Shown: positions 43,652-55,327, numbered from the stretch's first letter. The stretch: 64,000 nucleotides of DNA from Oharaeibacter diazotrophicus (GCF_004362745.1 NZ_SNXY01000009.1:1-64000), one strand, 5' to 3'. The notes: generated by a model from the letters alone, not told the origin. Translations and numbers: made by a program.

Positions 43652-45010
43652 TCAGAGCCGCGCCAGCACGGCGGCGAGGGCCTTGCGGTAGCGGGCAGCG
43701 ACGGCGTCGCGGCCGAGGTGACGACCGTCGGCGACAACCTTGCGGCCGCGCGCCCAGACGGTGGCGACCGCCGCCGTTCCGCCCGCGAAGATCCAACGGT
43801 CGAGCACGCGGTCGCCGACGGCGCCGACGAGTGCGGGGTGGTCGGCGTCGAGCCCGACGATGTCGGCGGTGGCGCCGACGGCGAGGCCCGCGGGGCCGCG
43901 GCCGAGCGCGGCGGCACCGCCGGCGAGCGCGCCGTCGAACAGGCGCCGGCCGGTGGAGCCGCCGGGCTCGCAGGCGACGTTGCGGGCGCGGAGCGCGAGA
44001 CGCTGGGAGTATTCCAGTTGGCGGAGTTCCTCCGCCGCGCCGATCGCGACGTTGCCGTCGGTGCCGACGCCGAAGCCGCCGCCGGCGGCGAGCAGGCGCG
44101 GCAGGTCGAAGATGCCGTCGCCGAGGTTGGCCTCGGTGACCGGGCAGAGCCCGACCACGGCGCCCGACGCCGCGACCCGGGCGTATTCGTCGGCGTCCAT
44201 GTGGGTGGCGTGGATCAGGCACCAGCGAGCGTCGACGTCGGCGCCGTCGAGCAGGTAGGCGACGGGGCGCGCGCCGGAGAAGGCGAGGCAGTCGTCGACC
44301 TCGGCGGTCTGCTCGGCGACGTGGACGTGCACCGGCCCGCCGGCGCCGAGGGCGGCGACGGCGCGGATCTCCTCGCGCGAGGCGGCGCGCAGACTGTGCG
44401 GGGCGACGCCGACCGTCAGGCCCTCGGCGCCGGCGGCGAGGCGGCGGGTCGCGTCGAGCAGGCGGGCGTAGCGGTCGAGGTCGCCGGCGAAGCGGCGCTG
44501 GGCGGGGGCGGTCGTCGCCGCGCCGAAGCCGGAGCGGGCGTAGAACACCGGCAGGAGGGTCAGGCCGACGCCGGTCTCGGCGGCGGCGGCGGCGACGCGG
44601 GCGGCCATCTCGGCGGGGTCGGCGTAGTCGCGGCCGTCGCGGTCGTGGTGGAGATAGTGGAACTCGCCGACGGTGGTGAAGCCGCTTTCGAGCAGTTCGA
44701 CGTCCAGCATGGCGGCGATCGCCTCGACCTCGTGGGGGTCGAGCGCGAGGGCGAAGTCGTACATCACCCGGCGCCAGGTCCAGAAGCTGTCCGGCCCGGC
44801 GGCGCGGTGCTCGGCGAGCCCGGCCATGCCGCGCTGGAAGGCGTGGCTGTGCAGCGAGGCGAGGCCCGGGAGCGCGATCGGATGGCGCTCGCAGCCGTCG
44901 GGGGATGAGCCGGGGACGACGGCGGCGATCCGACGGTCGGCGAGACGGACGCGGACGTCGGCCGCCCAGCCGGTGGGGAGGAGCGCCTGGGCGAAGTGGA
45001 GGTCGGTCAT
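43652..45010 (-). CDS. hutF: Formimidoylglutamate deiminase
   Basis: 452 residues, amidohydrolase fold. Metal ligands are visible as HSHAFQRGMAGLAEH, HVHVAEQTAEVDDC, LIHATHMD and the Asp in GVGTDGNVAIG. TLLPVFYARSGFGAA and RAASREEI match HutF. It converts N-formimidoyl-L-glutamate to N-formylglutamate and ammonia, the fourth step of the five-step histidine pathway used here; HutG then releases formate. ATG at 45008-45010. An array of repeats (45072-45820) separates it from the other hut genes on the same strand, so it may need its own promoter. Confidence 0.9.
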   Translation of the reverse strand: MTDLHFAQALLPTGWAADVRVRLADRRIAAVVPGSSPDGCERHPIALPGLASLHSHAFQRGMAGLAEHRAAGPDSFWTWRRVMYDFALALDPHEVEAIAAMLDVELLESGFTTVGEFHYLHHDRDGRDYADPAEMAARVAAAAAETGVGLTLLPVFYARSGFGAATTAPAQRRFAGDLDRYARLLDATRRLAAGAEGLTVGVAPHSLRAASREEIRAVAALGAGGPVHVHVAEQTAEVDDCLAFSGARPVAYLLDGADVDARWCLIHATHMDADEYARVAASGAVVGLCPVTEANLGDGIFDLPRLLAAGGGFGVGTDGNVAIGAAEELRQLEYSQRLALRARNVACEPGGSTGRRLFDGALAGGAAALGRGPAGLAVGATADIVGLDADHPALVGAVGDRVLDRWIFAGGTAAVATVWARGRKVVADGRHLGRDAVAARYRKALAAVLARL

Positions 45011-45071
45011 GGGGGGGCGGGTGGGTGTTGGGGTGGGGGTGCGGCGGGTGGGGGCATCGTCGCGTCCGGTG

Positions 45072-45820
45072 TTCCTACCCTCCCCCTCGTGGGGGTGAGG
45101 CGAAGCCGAACGCGGAGGAGGCAAGTGACTCCGAAGCAGGTCGGTCGGCGCGAAGCGCCGGGGTGGGGTAGCGCGGCGTGACGGGGTGAGACCCCGGGGA
45201 ACAGCGGTACGACGGCGAAGCCCGATGGAGGGGCGTCGGCGCCACCCCACCCCGCCGGCCTCCGGCCGTCGACCCTCCCCACAGGGGGGAGGGTAGAAGT
45301 TGCGCCGTCGCGTGCGGTCTTCCTACCCTCCCCCTCGTGGGGAGGGTCGGCGCGGAGCGCCGAGGTGGGGTTCGCTTCCACGGGCTCGCGCTCATGGAAC
45401 AGGCGCGGCGGCTCCAAATCGCGTCTCGCGGGTGGACGCCACCCCACCCCGCCGGCCTTCGGCCGTCGACCCTCCCCACGAGGGGGAGGGTAAGACTTGG
45501 CGCCGTCGCGGGCCCTTTTCCTACCCTCCCCCTTGCGGGGAGGGTCGGCGCGAAGCGACGGGGTGGGGTTCGCCTCCACGAGCTCGACCTCGGTTGGCAC
45601 GGGCGCGGCGGGGCCGATGGGCGTCTCGCGGGTGGATGCCACCCCACCCCGCCGGCCTTCGGCCGTCGACCCTCCCCGCAAGGGGGAGGGTAGAAGTTGC
45701 GCCGTCGCGGGCCGTTTTCCTGCCCTGCCCCTCGTGGGGGTGAGGCGAAGCCGAACGCCGAGGAGGCCGGCGACTTCGAGGCGGGTCGGTCGGCGCGGAG
45801 CGCCGGGGTGGGGTGGCGCG
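45072..45820. repeat. Second array of the large palindromic repeat family
   Basis: Units start at 45072, 45320, 45518 and 45717 (periods 248, 198 and 199); the last lacks its right arm and stops before hutU. Arms are the same as at 1521-2304 (CTACCCTCCCCCTCGTGGGG… with its inverse GGGGGAGGGTAGAAG), but the spacers differ. The first and last units carry the GTGAGGCGAAGCCGAACGC variant. The whole hutF-hutU interval (45011-45854) has no other recognisable feature. Confidence 0.9.
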
Positions 45821-45854
45821 GCGGGGGATGGGGTGAACACGCCCCTCTCCCCCG

Positions 45855-47531
45855 TCAGTTCCCCAGGATGCCGGGCAGGCGGAGGCCTTGGTCGCGGGCG
45901 CAGTCGAGGGCGATGTCGTAGCCGGCGTCGGCGTGGCGCATGACGCCGGTGGCGGGGTCGTTCCAGAGCACGCGGGCGATGCGGCGGGCGGCGTCGTCGG
46001 TGCCGTCGCAGCAGATCACCATGCCGGAGTGCTGCGAGAAGCCCATGCCGACGCCGCCACCGTGGTGCAGCGACACCCAGGTGGCGCCCGACGCGCAGTT
46101 GAGGAGGGCGTTGAGGAGCGGCCAGTCGGAGACGGCGTCGGAGCCGTCGCGCATCGCCTCGGTCTCGCGGTTGGGCGAGGCGACCGAACCCGAGTCGAGA
46201 TGGTCGCGGCCGATCACGATCGGGGCCTTCAGCTCGCCCGTCCGCACCATCTCGTTGAAGGCGAGGCCGAGGCGGTGGCGGTCGCCGAGGCCGACCCAGC
46301 AGATGCGCGCGGGGAGCCCCTGGAAGGCGATGCGCTCGCGCGCCATGTCGAGCCAGCGGTGGAGATGGGTGTTGTCGGGCAGCAGCTCCTTCACCTTGGC
46401 ATCGGTGCGGAGGATGTCCTCCGGGTCGCCCGAGAGCGCGGCCCAGCGGAACGGGCCGACGCCGCGGCAGAACAGCGGGCGGATGTAGGCCGGCACGAAG
46501 CCGGGAAAGGCGAAGGCGTTCTCGAGGCCCTCGTCCTTGGCGACCTGGCGGATGTTGTTGCCGTAGTCGAGCGTCGGAACGCCGGCGTTCCAGAAGGCGA
46601 GCATCGCCTCGACGTGCTCGCGCATCGAGGCGCGGGCGGCGCGCTCGACCGCCTTGGGGTCGCTTTCGCGCCTCGCCTTCCACTCGGCCATGGTCCAGCC
46701 CTTCGGCAGGTAGCCGTTGACCGGGTCGTGGGCGGAGGTTTGGTCGGTGACGATGTCGGGGCGGACGCCGCGGCGGACCAGTTCCGGCAGCACCTCGGCG
46801 GCGTTGCCGAGGAGGCCGACCGACTTGGCCTCGCCGGCGGCGGTCCAGCGCGCGATCATCGCGAGCGCCTCGTCGATGGTCTCCGCCTTCTCGTCGAGGT
46901 AGCGGGTGCGGAGGCGGAAGTCGATCGAGTCCGGGTTGCACTCGACCGCGAGGCAAGAGGCCCCGGCCATCACCGCCGCCAGCGGCTGCGCGCCGCCCAT
47001 GCCGCCGAGGCCGGCGGTCAGGATCCAGCGGCCCGCGAGGTCGCCGCCGTAGTGGACGCGGCCGGCCTCGACGAAGGTCTCGTAGGTGCCCTGAACGATG
47101 CCCTGGGTGCCGATGTAGATCCACGAGCCGGCCGTCATCTGGCCGTACATGGCGAGGCCCTTGCGGTCGAGCTCGTTGAAATGGTCCCAGGTCGCCCAGT
47201 GCGGCACGAGGTTGGAGTTGGCGATCAGCACCCGCGGGGCGTCGGCGTGGGTGCGGAAGACGCCGACCGGCTTGCCGGACTGGACCAGCAACGTCTCGTC
47301 GTCGCCGAGGGTCTTCAGCGTGGCGACGATGCGGTCGAAATCGTCCCAGGTGCGGGCGGCGCGGCCGATGCCGCCGTAGACCACCAGCTCGTGCGGGTTC
47401 TCGGCGACGCCCGGGTCGAGGTTGTTCATCAGCATCCGGAGCGGGGCTTCCGTCATCCAGGACCGGGCGTTGAGCGCGGTGCCGCGCGGCGCGCGGACCT
47501 CGCGGGCGTTGTGGCGGCGGGGGTCGGTCAT
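45855..47531 (-). CDS. hutU: Urocanate hydratase
   Basis: 558 residues, the usual urocanase length. Landmarks: [47 protein letters not shown] (NAD+ binding), and the active-site Cys region [25 protein letters not shown]. It hydrates urocanate to imidazolonepropionate using tightly bound NAD+. The start overlaps the hutG stop by 4 bases, giving the coupled order hutI-hutH-hutG-hutU. Confidence 0.97.
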   Translation of the reverse strand: MTDPRRHNAREVRAPRGTALNARSWMTEAPLRMLMNNLDPGVAENPHELVVYGGIGRAARTWDDFDRIVATLKTLGDDETLLVQSGKPVGVFRTHADAPRVLIANSNLVPHWATWDHFNELDRKGLAMYGQMTAGSWIYIGTQGIVQGTYETFVEAGRVHYGGDLAGRWILTAGLGGMGGAQPLAAVMAGASCLAVECNPDSIDFRLRTRYLDEKAETIDEALAMIARWTAAGEAKSVGLLGNAAEVLPELVRRGVRPDIVTDQTSAHDPVNGYLPKGWTMAEWKARRESDPKAVERAARASMREHVEAMLAFWNAGVPTLDYGNNIRQVAKDEGLENAFAFPGFVPAYIRPLFCRGVGPFRWAALSGDPEDILRTDAKVKELLPDNTHLHRWLDMARERIAFQGLPARICWVGLGDRHRLGLAFNEMVRTGELKAPIVIGRDHLDSGSVASPNRETEAMRDGSDAVSDWPLLNALLNCASGATWVSLHHGGGVGMGFSQHSGMVICCDGTDDAARRIARVLWNDPATGVMRHADAGYDIALDCARDQGLRLPGILGN

Positions 47532-48337
47532 CGGGCGGCTCCGGCGGCGAGGCGGTGGGCGGTGGTCTCGAGGGCGGTGAGGACGGCGGCAAGGTGGACG
47601 CGCAGGCGCCCCGCCCTCGCCGCGTCGTAGGCGAAGGGCGGCGCCTCGGCGGCGAGGTGGGTGCGCTGGGCGAGCTCCATCTGGATCGCGTGGACGCCGG
47701 CCTCGGGGCGGCCGTACCAGCGCGTGGTCCAGCCGCCGCGGAAGCGGCCGTCGAGGACGTGGGCGTAGCAGTCGGCGGCGGCGACCTTCGCCATCACCGC
47801 GGAGACCAGGGCCGGATCGGCGGTGCGGCCGCCGTCGGTGCCGACGTTGAAGTCGGGCAGCAGGCCGTCGAACAGGAACGGGATGGTCGAGCGGATCGAG
47901 TGGCAGTCGTAGAGGACGCAGACGCCGTGGCGGGCGCGCACGCGCTCGATCTCGGCGGCGAGCGCGGCGTGGTAGGGCGCGTGGAAGCCGGCGCGGCGGC
48001 GCTCGATCTCGGCGGCGTCGGGCTCGGCGCCGGGGCGCCAGATCGGCCGGCCGTCGAAGTCGGTGGTCGGCACCAGGGCGGTGGTGTTGCGGCCGGGGTA
48101 GAGACTGGAACCGGCGGGATCGCGGTTGGCGTCGATCACGTAGCGGTGGAAGGTGGCGCGCACGGTGGTCGCGCCCGGCAAGAGGCCGGCGTAGAGCCTG
48201 TCGACGTGCCAGTCGGTGTCGGCGAGCACGCGGCCGGTGTCGTTCAGCCGGTCGCGGACGTCGTCCGGCAGGTCGGTGCCGGTGTGCGGGAAGGCGAGGA
48301 CGACGGGTCCCTCGCCGCGTTCGACGACGACGGTCAT
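47528..48337 (-). CDS. hutG: N-formylglutamate deformylase
   Basis: 269 residues of the FGase family: [62 protein letters not shown] and [12 protein letters not shown]. These carry the His, Asp and Glu residues expected at the zinc site. It hydrolyses N-formyl-L-glutamate to glutamate and formate, the last step after HutF. It is coupled by 4-base overlaps to hutH upstream and hutU downstream. Confidence 0.93.
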   Translation of the reverse strand: MTVVVERGEGPVVLAFPHTGTDLPDDVRDRLNDTGRVLADTDWHVDRLYAGLLPGATTVRATFHRYVIDANRDPAGSSLYPGRNTTALVPTTDFDGRPIWRPGAEPDAAEIERRRAGFHAPYHAALAAEIERVRARHGVCVLYDCHSIRSTIPFLFDGLLPDFNVGTDGGRTADPALVSAVMAKVAAADCYAHVLDGRFRGGWTTRWYGRPEAGVHAIQMELAQRTHLAAEAPPFAYDAARAGRLRVHLAAVLTALETTAHRLAAGAAR

Positions 48338-49875
48338 CGGCCGGCTCCGAGGTCGGGCAGGATGCCGGCCGGCACGGCGGCGGCGAGCGTGCCGTCGGCG
48401 ACGAGCGCGGTGCAGGCGGCGATGTCGGCGGCGAGGTGACGGTCCTCGTCGAGCGTCGGCACGACGGCGCGGACGGCGGCGTGGGCGGCGGAAAGCGCCG
48501 GGCTGGTGGCGAGCGGCGCGCGGAAGTCGAGGCCCTGCGCGGCGGTCAGCGCCTCGATGCCGAGGATGCCGAAGAGGTTGTCGGTCATGGCGAGGAGGCG
48601 GCGGGCGCCGTGGCAGGCCATGGAGACGTGGTCCTCTTGGTTGGCCGAGGTCGGCGTCGAGTCGACCGAGGCCGGATGCGACATCTGCTTGTTCTCGCTC
48701 ATCAGCGCCGCCGAGGTGACCTCGGCGATCATCAGGCCGGAGTTGAGGCCGGGCTTGGCGGCGAGGAAGGCCGGCAGGCCGAAGTTGAGCGCGGGGTCGA
48801 CCAGCGTGGCGATCCGGCGCTGGGCGATGGCGCCGAGTTCGGCGACGGCGATGGCGACCTGGTCGGCGGCGAAGGCGACCGGCTCGGCGTGGAAGTTGCC
48901 GCCCGAGACGACGCTGCCGTCGGAGAGCACCAGCGGGTTGTCGGTGGCGGCGTTGGCCTCGCGCTCCAGTGTGGTCGCGGCGTAGCCGATCAGGTCCAGG
49001 CAGGCGCCGTCGACCTGCGGCTGGCAGCGCAGGCAATAGGGATCCTGGACGCGGCTGTCGCCGTCGAGGTGGCTGTCGCGGATCTCCGAGCCCTCGAGCA
49101 GCAGCCGGAGCGCCCTCCCCGCCGCGATCTGGCCGGGATGGCCGCGCAGCGCGTGGATCTCGTCGCGGAACGGCGCGGACGAACCCATCGCCGCGTCGGT
49201 CGACATGGCGCCGGTGACGAGCGCGGTGACCGCGGCGCGGTGGGCGCGGAACAGGCCGGCGAGCGCGAGGGCGGTCGAGACCTGGGTGCCGTTGATAAGG
49301 GCGAGGCCCTCCTTGGCCGCGAGTTCGACCGGGGCGAGCCCGGCGGCGGCGAGGCCGTCGCGGGCCGGCTTCGTCGCGCCGCCGACCGTCACCTCGCCCT
49401 CGCCGATCATGGCGGCGGCCATGTGGGCGAGCGGGGCGAGGTCGCCGGAGGCGCCGACCGAGCCCTTCTCGGGGATCACCGGCAGCACGCCGTTCGCGAG
49501 CATGCCCTCGATCAGCACGACGATCTCCGGCCGGACGCCGGAGGCGCCGCGGCCGAGCGAAATCAGCTTCAGGGCGAGGATCACCCGCACCACCGCCTCG
49601 GGGAGCGGCGCGCCGACGCCGCAGCAATGGCTGAGGATCAGGTTGCGCTGCAGGCGGGCGACGTCGCCGACCGCGATGCGGATGCTGGCGAGTTTCCCGA
49701 AGCCGGTGTTGATGCCGTAGACCGGCTCTTCGCCGCCGGCGATCTCGGCGATGCGCGCGGCGGCGCGGGCGATCGCGGGGCGGCAGCCGTCGGCGAGGCG
49801 GACCGGCGCGTCGGTCCGGTAGATCCGGGCGAGCGTGGCGAGGTCGACGGCGCCGGGGTCGAGGACGAGCGTCAT
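48334..49875 (-). CDS. hutH: Histidine ammonia-lyase
   Basis: 513 residues. The MIO-forming tripeptide Ala142-Ser143-Gly144 sits in [14 protein letters not shown], with the active Tyr in [10 protein letters not shown] and later NFHAEP and QEDHVSMA. It converts L-histidine to urocanate and ammonia. Coupled to hutI (overlapping ATGA) and hutG. Confidence 0.97.
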   Translation of the reverse strand: MTLVLDPGAVDLATLARIYRTDAPVRLADGCRPAIARAAARIAEIAGGEEPVYGINTGFGKLASIRIAVGDVARLQRNLILSHCCGVGAPLPEAVVRVILALKLISLGRGASGVRPEIVVLIEGMLANGVLPVIPEKGSVGASGDLAPLAHMAAAMIGEGEVTVGGATKPARDGLAAAGLAPVELAAKEGLALINGTQVSTALALAGLFRAHRAAVTALVTGAMSTDAAMGSSAPFRDEIHALRGHPGQIAAGRALRLLLEGSEIRDSHLDGDSRVQDPYCLRCQPQVDGACLDLIGYAATTLEREANAATDNPLVLSDGSVVSGGNFHAEPVAFAADQVAIAVAELGAIAQRRIATLVDPALNFGLPAFLAAKPGLNSGLMIAEVTSAALMSENKQMSHPASVDSTPTSANQEDHVSMACHGARRLLAMTDNLFGILGIEALTAAQGLDFRAPLATSPALSAAHAAVRAVVPTLDEDRHLAADIAACTALVADGTLAAAVPAGILPDLGAGR

Positions 49876-51125
49876 GGCGTGGCCCTTGCTGCGGGCCGGT
49901 CGGCGCGGCCGCCGAAGACCCGGGAATGGAGGAGATCGGCGCCGAGGTGGTAGACCAGCTCGGCCGGGCGGGTGGCGTTCCAGATCGCGAGGTCGGCGCG
50001 CTTGCCGGGCTCCAGCGCGCCGATCTCGGCGGAGAGTCCGAGGGCGCGCGCGGCGGCGGTCGTGACGCCGTCGAGGCATTCGGCGACGGTGAGGCCGAAC
50101 AGCGTCGCGGCCATGTTCATGGCGAACAGCAGAGAAGTCAGCGGTGAGGTGCCGGGGTTGCAGTCGGTCGCCACCGCCATCGGCACGCCGTGACGGCGGA
50201 ACGCCTCGACCGGCGGGCGGCGGGTCTCGCGCAGGAGGTAGTAGGCGCCGGGCAGCAGCACGGCGACGGTGCCGGCCTTCGCCATCGCCGCGGCGCCGGC
50301 CTCGCCGGTGTATTCGAGATGATCGGCCGAGAGGGCGCCGTAGGCGGCGGCGAGCGCGGCGCCGCCGCCGTCGGAGAGCTGGTCGGCGTGGAGCTTGACC
50401 GGCAGGCCGAGGCGACGGGCGGCGTCGAACACGGCGCGGACCTCGGCCTCGTCGAAGGCGACGGTCTCCAGGAAGGCGTCGACGGCGTCGGCGAGGCCGG
50501 CGGCGGCGACCGCCGGCAGCATCCGCTCGACGACGTCGCGGACGTAGGCGGCGCGGTCGTCCCGGCGCTCGGCCGGCACGGCGTGGGCACCGAGGAAGCT
50601 GGTCACGACCCGGACCGGGCGCTCGCGGCCGAGGCGGCGGGCGGCGGCGAGCATGCGCAGTTCGGCGTCGAGGTCGAGACCGTAGCCGGACTTCATCTCG
50701 ACGGTGGTGACGCCGTCGGCGGCCAGCCGATCGAGCCGGGGCAGCGCGGCGGCGACCAGGGCGTCCTCGTCGGCGGCGCGGACGGCGCGCACGCTCGCCA
50801 TGATGCCGCCGCCGGCCGCGGCGATCTCCGCATAGCTCGCGCCGGCGAGGCGACGCTCGAACTCGTCGGCGCGGTCGCCGGCGTGGACGAGGTGGGTGTG
50901 GCAGTCGATCAGGCCCGGCGTGACGAGGCGGCCGCCGCAGTCGACCACCTCGGCGCGGGCGAGCAGCGTCGCCGGGAGGTCGGCGGTGTCGCCGAGCGCG
51001 ACGATGCGGCCGGCTTCGGCCACCAAGGCGCCGCGCCCCGGTGCGGGCGCGGCGACGCCGGCGGGGGCGAGCAGCGTCGCGTTGGTCCAGATCGTCGGGC
51101 GCGAAGGCGTGTCGATGTCGGTCAC
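49872..51125 (-). CDS. hutI: Imidazolonepropionase
   Basis: 417 residues. Metal motif [45 protein letters not shown] and [11 protein letters not shown] are all present, as expected for HutI, which opens the imidazolone ring to formimidoylglutamate. The GTG start (51125) has GGGAGG 8 bases upstream. First gene of the hutIHGU operon; a perfect HutC-type palindrome lies 21 bases before the start, where bound repressor would block transcription. Confidence 0.95.
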   Translation of the reverse strand: MTDIDTPSRPTIWTNATLLAPAGVAAPAPGRGALVAEAGRIVALGDTADLPATLLARAEVVDCGGRLVTPGLIDCHTHLVHAGDRADEFERRLAGASYAEIAAAGGGIMASVRAVRAADEDALVAAALPRLDRLAADGVTTVEMKSGYGLDLDAELRMLAAARRLGRERPVRVVTSFLGAHAVPAERRDDRAAYVRDVVERMLPAVAAAGLADAVDAFLETVAFDEAEVRAVFDAARRLGLPVKLHADQLSDGGGAALAAAYGALSADHLEYTGEAGAAAMAKAGTVAVLLPGAYYLLRETRRPPVEAFRRHGVPMAVATDCNPGTSPLTSLLFAMNMAATLFGLTVAECLDGVTTAAARALGLSAEIGALEPGKRADLAIWNATRPAELVYHLGADLLHSRVFGGRADRPAARATP

Positions 51126-51145
51126 GGGTCCGTCCTCCCGCCAAT

Positions 51146-51157
51146 ATGTATATACAT
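51146..51157. promoter_or_regulatory. HutC-type operator before hutI
   Basis: ATGTATATACAT, a perfect 12-base palindrome containing GTATATAC (consensus GTMTAKAC). It lies in an A/T-rich patch that contrasts with the GC-rich surroundings, between divergent hutI and mop. Confidence 0.7.
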
Positions 51158-51178
51158 TATCGAGCTCCCTGGCAAGGG

Positions 51179-51194
51179 CGGCACGGAACCTGCT
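51179..51194 (+). promoter_or_regulatory. Possible sigma-54 promoter before mop
   Basis: CGGCACG-GAAC-CTGC (51179-51193), then T. It retains GG and GC with 10 bases between and differs from TGGCACG-N4-TTGC at two positions. No TGT-N10-ACA activator site was found within 130 bases upstream, so NifA control is unproven. Confidence 0.35.
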
Positions 51195-51257
51195 CGGGTC
51201 GCGGTGCCGGTCGCCCGTCCCGGGTGGCCCGCCAGCGCAGCGCGCAGGGAGACAGGA

Positions 51258-51464
51258 ATGAAGATCAGCGCCCGCAACGTCCTGAAGGGCACCATCGTCG
51301 AGGTGGTGAAGGGGGCGACGACGGCCCATGTCCGGCTCGACGTCGGCGGCTCCGTCGTCACCGCCGCGATCACCAACGAGGCGGTGGACGAGCTGAAGCT
51401 CGCCGTCGGCGGCGCCGCCTACGCGGTGGTGAAATCGTCCGACGTGATGATCGCGGTGGACTGA
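51258..51464 (+). CDS. mop: Molybdate-binding Mop/TOBE-domain protein (molbindin)
   Basis: 68 residues, a single TOBE domain: [28 protein letters not shown], then [31 protein letters not shown]. Such molbindins assemble as multimers that bind molybdate in the cytoplasm and buffer it for molybdoenzymes. GGGAGACAGGA lies just before the ATG. Its position at the head of a stretch containing a YqeB-like gene, modD and nif genes suggests a role in molybdenum supply for nitrogenase. Confidence 0.9.
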   Translation: MKISARNVLKGTIVEVVKGATTAHVRLDVGGSVVTAAITNEAVDELKLAVGGAAYAVVKSSDVMIAVD

Positions 51465-51493
51465 GGCCGGTCCCGCCGCGTCGGGATCGCGAC

Positions 51494-51526
51494 GTCGGGA
51501 ATCCGACATCCTGTCGGCTTCCCGAC
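51494..51526. other. Imperfect hairpin overlapping the NifA site
   Basis: GTCGGGAA-T-CCGAC (51494-51507) pairs with GTCGG-C-TTCCCGAC (51513-51526), 5-base loop. It may terminate mop transcription; it also contains most of the activator site at 51512-51527. Confidence 0.5.
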
Positions 51527-51527
51527 A
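51512..51527 (+). promoter_or_regulatory. NifA upstream activator site before YqeB-like gene
   Basis: TGTCGGCTTCCCGACA fits TGT-N10-ACA exactly and resembles the sites before nifB (TGTCGGGCTTGCGACA) and nifH (TGTCGGGGCTGCGACA). Its centre lies about 78 bases before the predicted transcription start of the sigma-54 promoter at 51572. Confidence 0.65.
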
Positions 51528-51571
51528 CGGCGTCCCGGACCGGCGGCCGCGGCGCTCCGGCATTCGGCACG

Positions 51572-51587
51572 CGGCATGGCGCTTGCT
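51572..51587 (+). promoter_or_regulatory. Sigma-54 (-24/-12) promoter before YqeB-like/modD
   Basis: CGGCATG-GCGC-TTGC-T: GG and GC are separated by 10 bases; 2 mismatches to TGGCACG-N4-TTGCW. It lies 48 bases before the ATG at 51635. Confidence 0.6.
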
Positions 51588-51634
51588 CGGCGTCCGGCCG
51601 AGGAGCCCCGCGGACGCGACCTGGAGCGACGAGC

Positions 51635-52474
51635 ATGATCGGATGGAGCGACGAGGACGGCGGGGCACCGGTCGCCCTGATCCTCGGGACCAACGAGATC
51701 GCCTCGGCGGTGGCGGTGCACCTGTGGCGCGCCGGCTTCGCCTCGGTGCTGTCGCACGACCCGCACCCGCCGGTGATCCGGCGCGCCATGGCCTTCCACG
51801 ACGTGCTCTACGGCGAGACCGTTGCGATCGAGGGCGTCGGCGCCGAGCCGATCGAGGAAGGCGGCCACATTGGCTTCTTCGGGCGGCGCGATCCGCGGAT
51901 CGGCGTCACCCGGCTCGGCTTCTCCGACCTCTACCCGCACACCCGCTTCGCCCTGCTCGCCGACGCCCGGATGAACAAGCACGCGGTGAAGCCGGACCTC
52001 CGGCTGCTGACGCCGCTGGCGATCGGCCTCGGGCCGGGCTTTACCGTCGGCGGCAATTGCGACGTCGCGATCGAGACGCGCCCGGCGCGCAACGGCACCG
52101 TGGTCGGCGCCGGCGCGACCGACGGCGCCGACGGCCGTTCGGCGCGGCTCGGCGAGGCCGGCGGCGAGCGCTTCGCCCGCGCCGACCGGCCGGGACGCTG
52201 GCGCACGGCGCTCGAGATCGGCACCCGGCTCTACCGCGGCGTCACCGTCGGCCTCCTCGACGGCGTGCCGGTGACGGCACCGATCGACGGGGTGCTGCGC
52301 GGCGTGGTGCGCGACGGCACCGAGGTGGCCGAGGGCGTCAAGCTGCTGGAGATCGACCCGCGCGGCCGCGGCCTGGCGTCGTGGACCGGCATCGACGAGC
52401 GCGGCGCCGCCATCGCCGACGCGGTGGTGCGGGCGGCGCGGGCGCACCGCCCCGTCGCCGCGCCGGTCCTCTGA
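51635..52474 (+). CDS. YqeB-like (EF2563 family) molybdenum hydroxylase-system protein
   Basis: 279 residues. The N-terminal nucleotide-binding-like domain has [23 protein letters not shown], then [48 protein letters not shown] is characteristic of the YqeB/EF2563 family. A C-terminal barrel-sandwich-like part ([30 protein letters not shown]) follows. Family members are known beside selenium-dependent molybdenum hydroxylase genes; their biochemical role is unknown. Here no hydroxylase gene is present and the gene lies beside modD and the nif genes with a NifA/sigma-54 promoter. GGAGCGACGAGC precedes the ATG. Confidence 0.78.
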   Translation: MIGWSDEDGGAPVALILGTNEIASAVAVHLWRAGFASVLSHDPHPPVIRRAMAFHDVLYGETVAIEGVGAEPIEEGGHIGFFGRRDPRIGVTRLGFSDLYPHTRFALLADARMNKHAVKPDLRLLTPLAIGLGPGFTVGGNCDVAIETRPARNGTVVGAGATDGADGRSARLGEAGGERFARADRPGRWRTALEIGTRLYRGVTVGLLDGVPVTAPIDGVLRGVVRDGTEVAEGVKLLEIDPRGRGLASWTGIDERGAAIADAVVRAARAHRPVAAPVL

Positions 52475-52484
52475 GGCCCCGCCG

Positions 52485-53372
52485 TTGAACCGCATCACCA
52501 TCGCAGAGGTCGAGCGCCTCCTCGCCGAGGACGTGCCCGCCGGCGACCTCACCACCGACGCCCTCGCCATCGGCGCCATGCCCGGCCGCCTCACCTTCGC
52601 CGCGCGCGGCCCGACGACGGTCGCGGGGATCGAGGTGGCCGGCCAGATCCTCGGCCACGTCGGCGCCACGGTGGCGCTGGCGGTGGCGAGCGGCACCACC
52701 GTCCCCGCAGGCACGCCGCTGCTGGTCGCGGACGGACAGGCCGGCGCCCTGCACCGCGGCTGGAAGGTGGCGCAGACCCTGGTCGAGGTGCTCTCGGGCA
52801 TCGCCGGCGCGGCGCGCAGCCTCGTGGACGCCGCGGCCGCCGTCGATCCGGCCGTGCGCGTCGCCTGCACGCGCAAGACCGTGCCGGGCACGAGACGGCT
52901 GTCGCAGATCGCCGTGGTCGCGGGCGGCGCGGTGCTGCACCGGCACGGCCTGTCCGAGACGGTGCTGCTGTTCGCCGAACACCGCGCCTTCCTGGCCGGT
53001 GAGGACCTCGCGGCGCTCGCCGCGCGCCTGCGCCACGGCGCACCGGAGAAGCGGCTGGTCGTCGAGGTCGGCGAACCCGGCGAGGCGCGCCGGGCGATCG
53101 CGGCGGGCTTCGACGTGATCCAGCTCGAGAAGTTCAAACCGGACGAGGTCGCGGCGGTCGCGGCGGCACGACCCGCCCACGTGCTCCTCGCCGCCGCCGG
53201 CGGTATCGATCCGAGCAACGCCGCCGCCTACGTCCGCGCGGGCGCGGGCCTGCTGGTCACGTCGTGGCCCTACACGGCGCGGCCGGCGGAGGTCGCCGTG
53301 ACCATCGTCCCGGCGGACCGTGCCGAAACCGTGCCGCAAACCGCACCTCCATCCGTTTCGATACTTACGTAG
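52485..53372 (+). CDS. modD: ModD, quinolinate phosphoribosyltransferase-like molybdenum-system protein
   Basis: 295 residues with the NadC fold: LLAEDVPAGDLTTDAL, GTTVPAGTPLLVADGQAGALHRGWKVAQTLVEVLSGIA, CTRKTVPGTRRLSQIAVVAGGAVLHRHGLSETVLLF, and QLEKFKPDEV in place of the NadC signature. That combination matches ModD proteins encoded in molybdate-transport operons. Catalytic activity is unproven. The TTG start follows GAGG, 10 bases after the YqeB-like stop, so the two genes form one transcript. No modABC genes are adjacent. nifA begins 191 bases downstream. Confidence 0.82.
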   Translation: MNRITIAEVERLLAEDVPAGDLTTDALAIGAMPGRLTFAARGPTTVAGIEVAGQILGHVGATVALAVASGTTVPAGTPLLVADGQAGALHRGWKVAQTLVEVLSGIAGAARSLVDAAAAVDPAVRVACTRKTVPGTRRLSQIAVVAGGAVLHRHGLSETVLLFAEHRAFLAGEDLAALAARLRHGAPEKRLVVEVGEPGEARRAIAAGFDVIQLEKFKPDEVAAVAAARPAHVLLAAAGGIDPSNAAAYVRAGAGLLVTSWPYTARPAEVAVTIVPADRAETVPQTAPPSVSILT

Positions 53373-53563
53373 TCCGACGAAGACTTGGGCCTCGCGAAGA
53401 CGGACTCCAGGAATTGCATCATGGAACGGCACTTCTCACGCCGACGACTTGAGCAGACTGCATTTCATTTGATGCTGACAGCCGTTGCCGGAGCGCAGCA
53501 TGCTTGGCGTGCGGCTCTCCGGCCGCCCAACCTCCCCGATCCGTTCCCGCCGGAGTACGCTCG

Positions 53564-55327
<1,764 letters not shown>

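Noticed and set aside
45072-45820. Small proteins with PLVGRV/RRAGWG-like sequence
   Set aside because: They arise from several frames of the same palindromic repeat and recur in both arrays; no start signals or conserved domains.
51140-51165. FNR/FixK box or simple -10 element in the A/T-rich patch before hutI
   Set aside because: No TTGAT-N4-ATCAA; the perfect GTATATAC palindrome fits HutC better given adjacent hut genes.
53427-53441. Sigma-54 promoter before nifA (CGGCACT-TCTC-ACGC)
   Set aside because: GG and GC spacing is right, but the -12 half lacks TTGC and there is no activator site; chance level.
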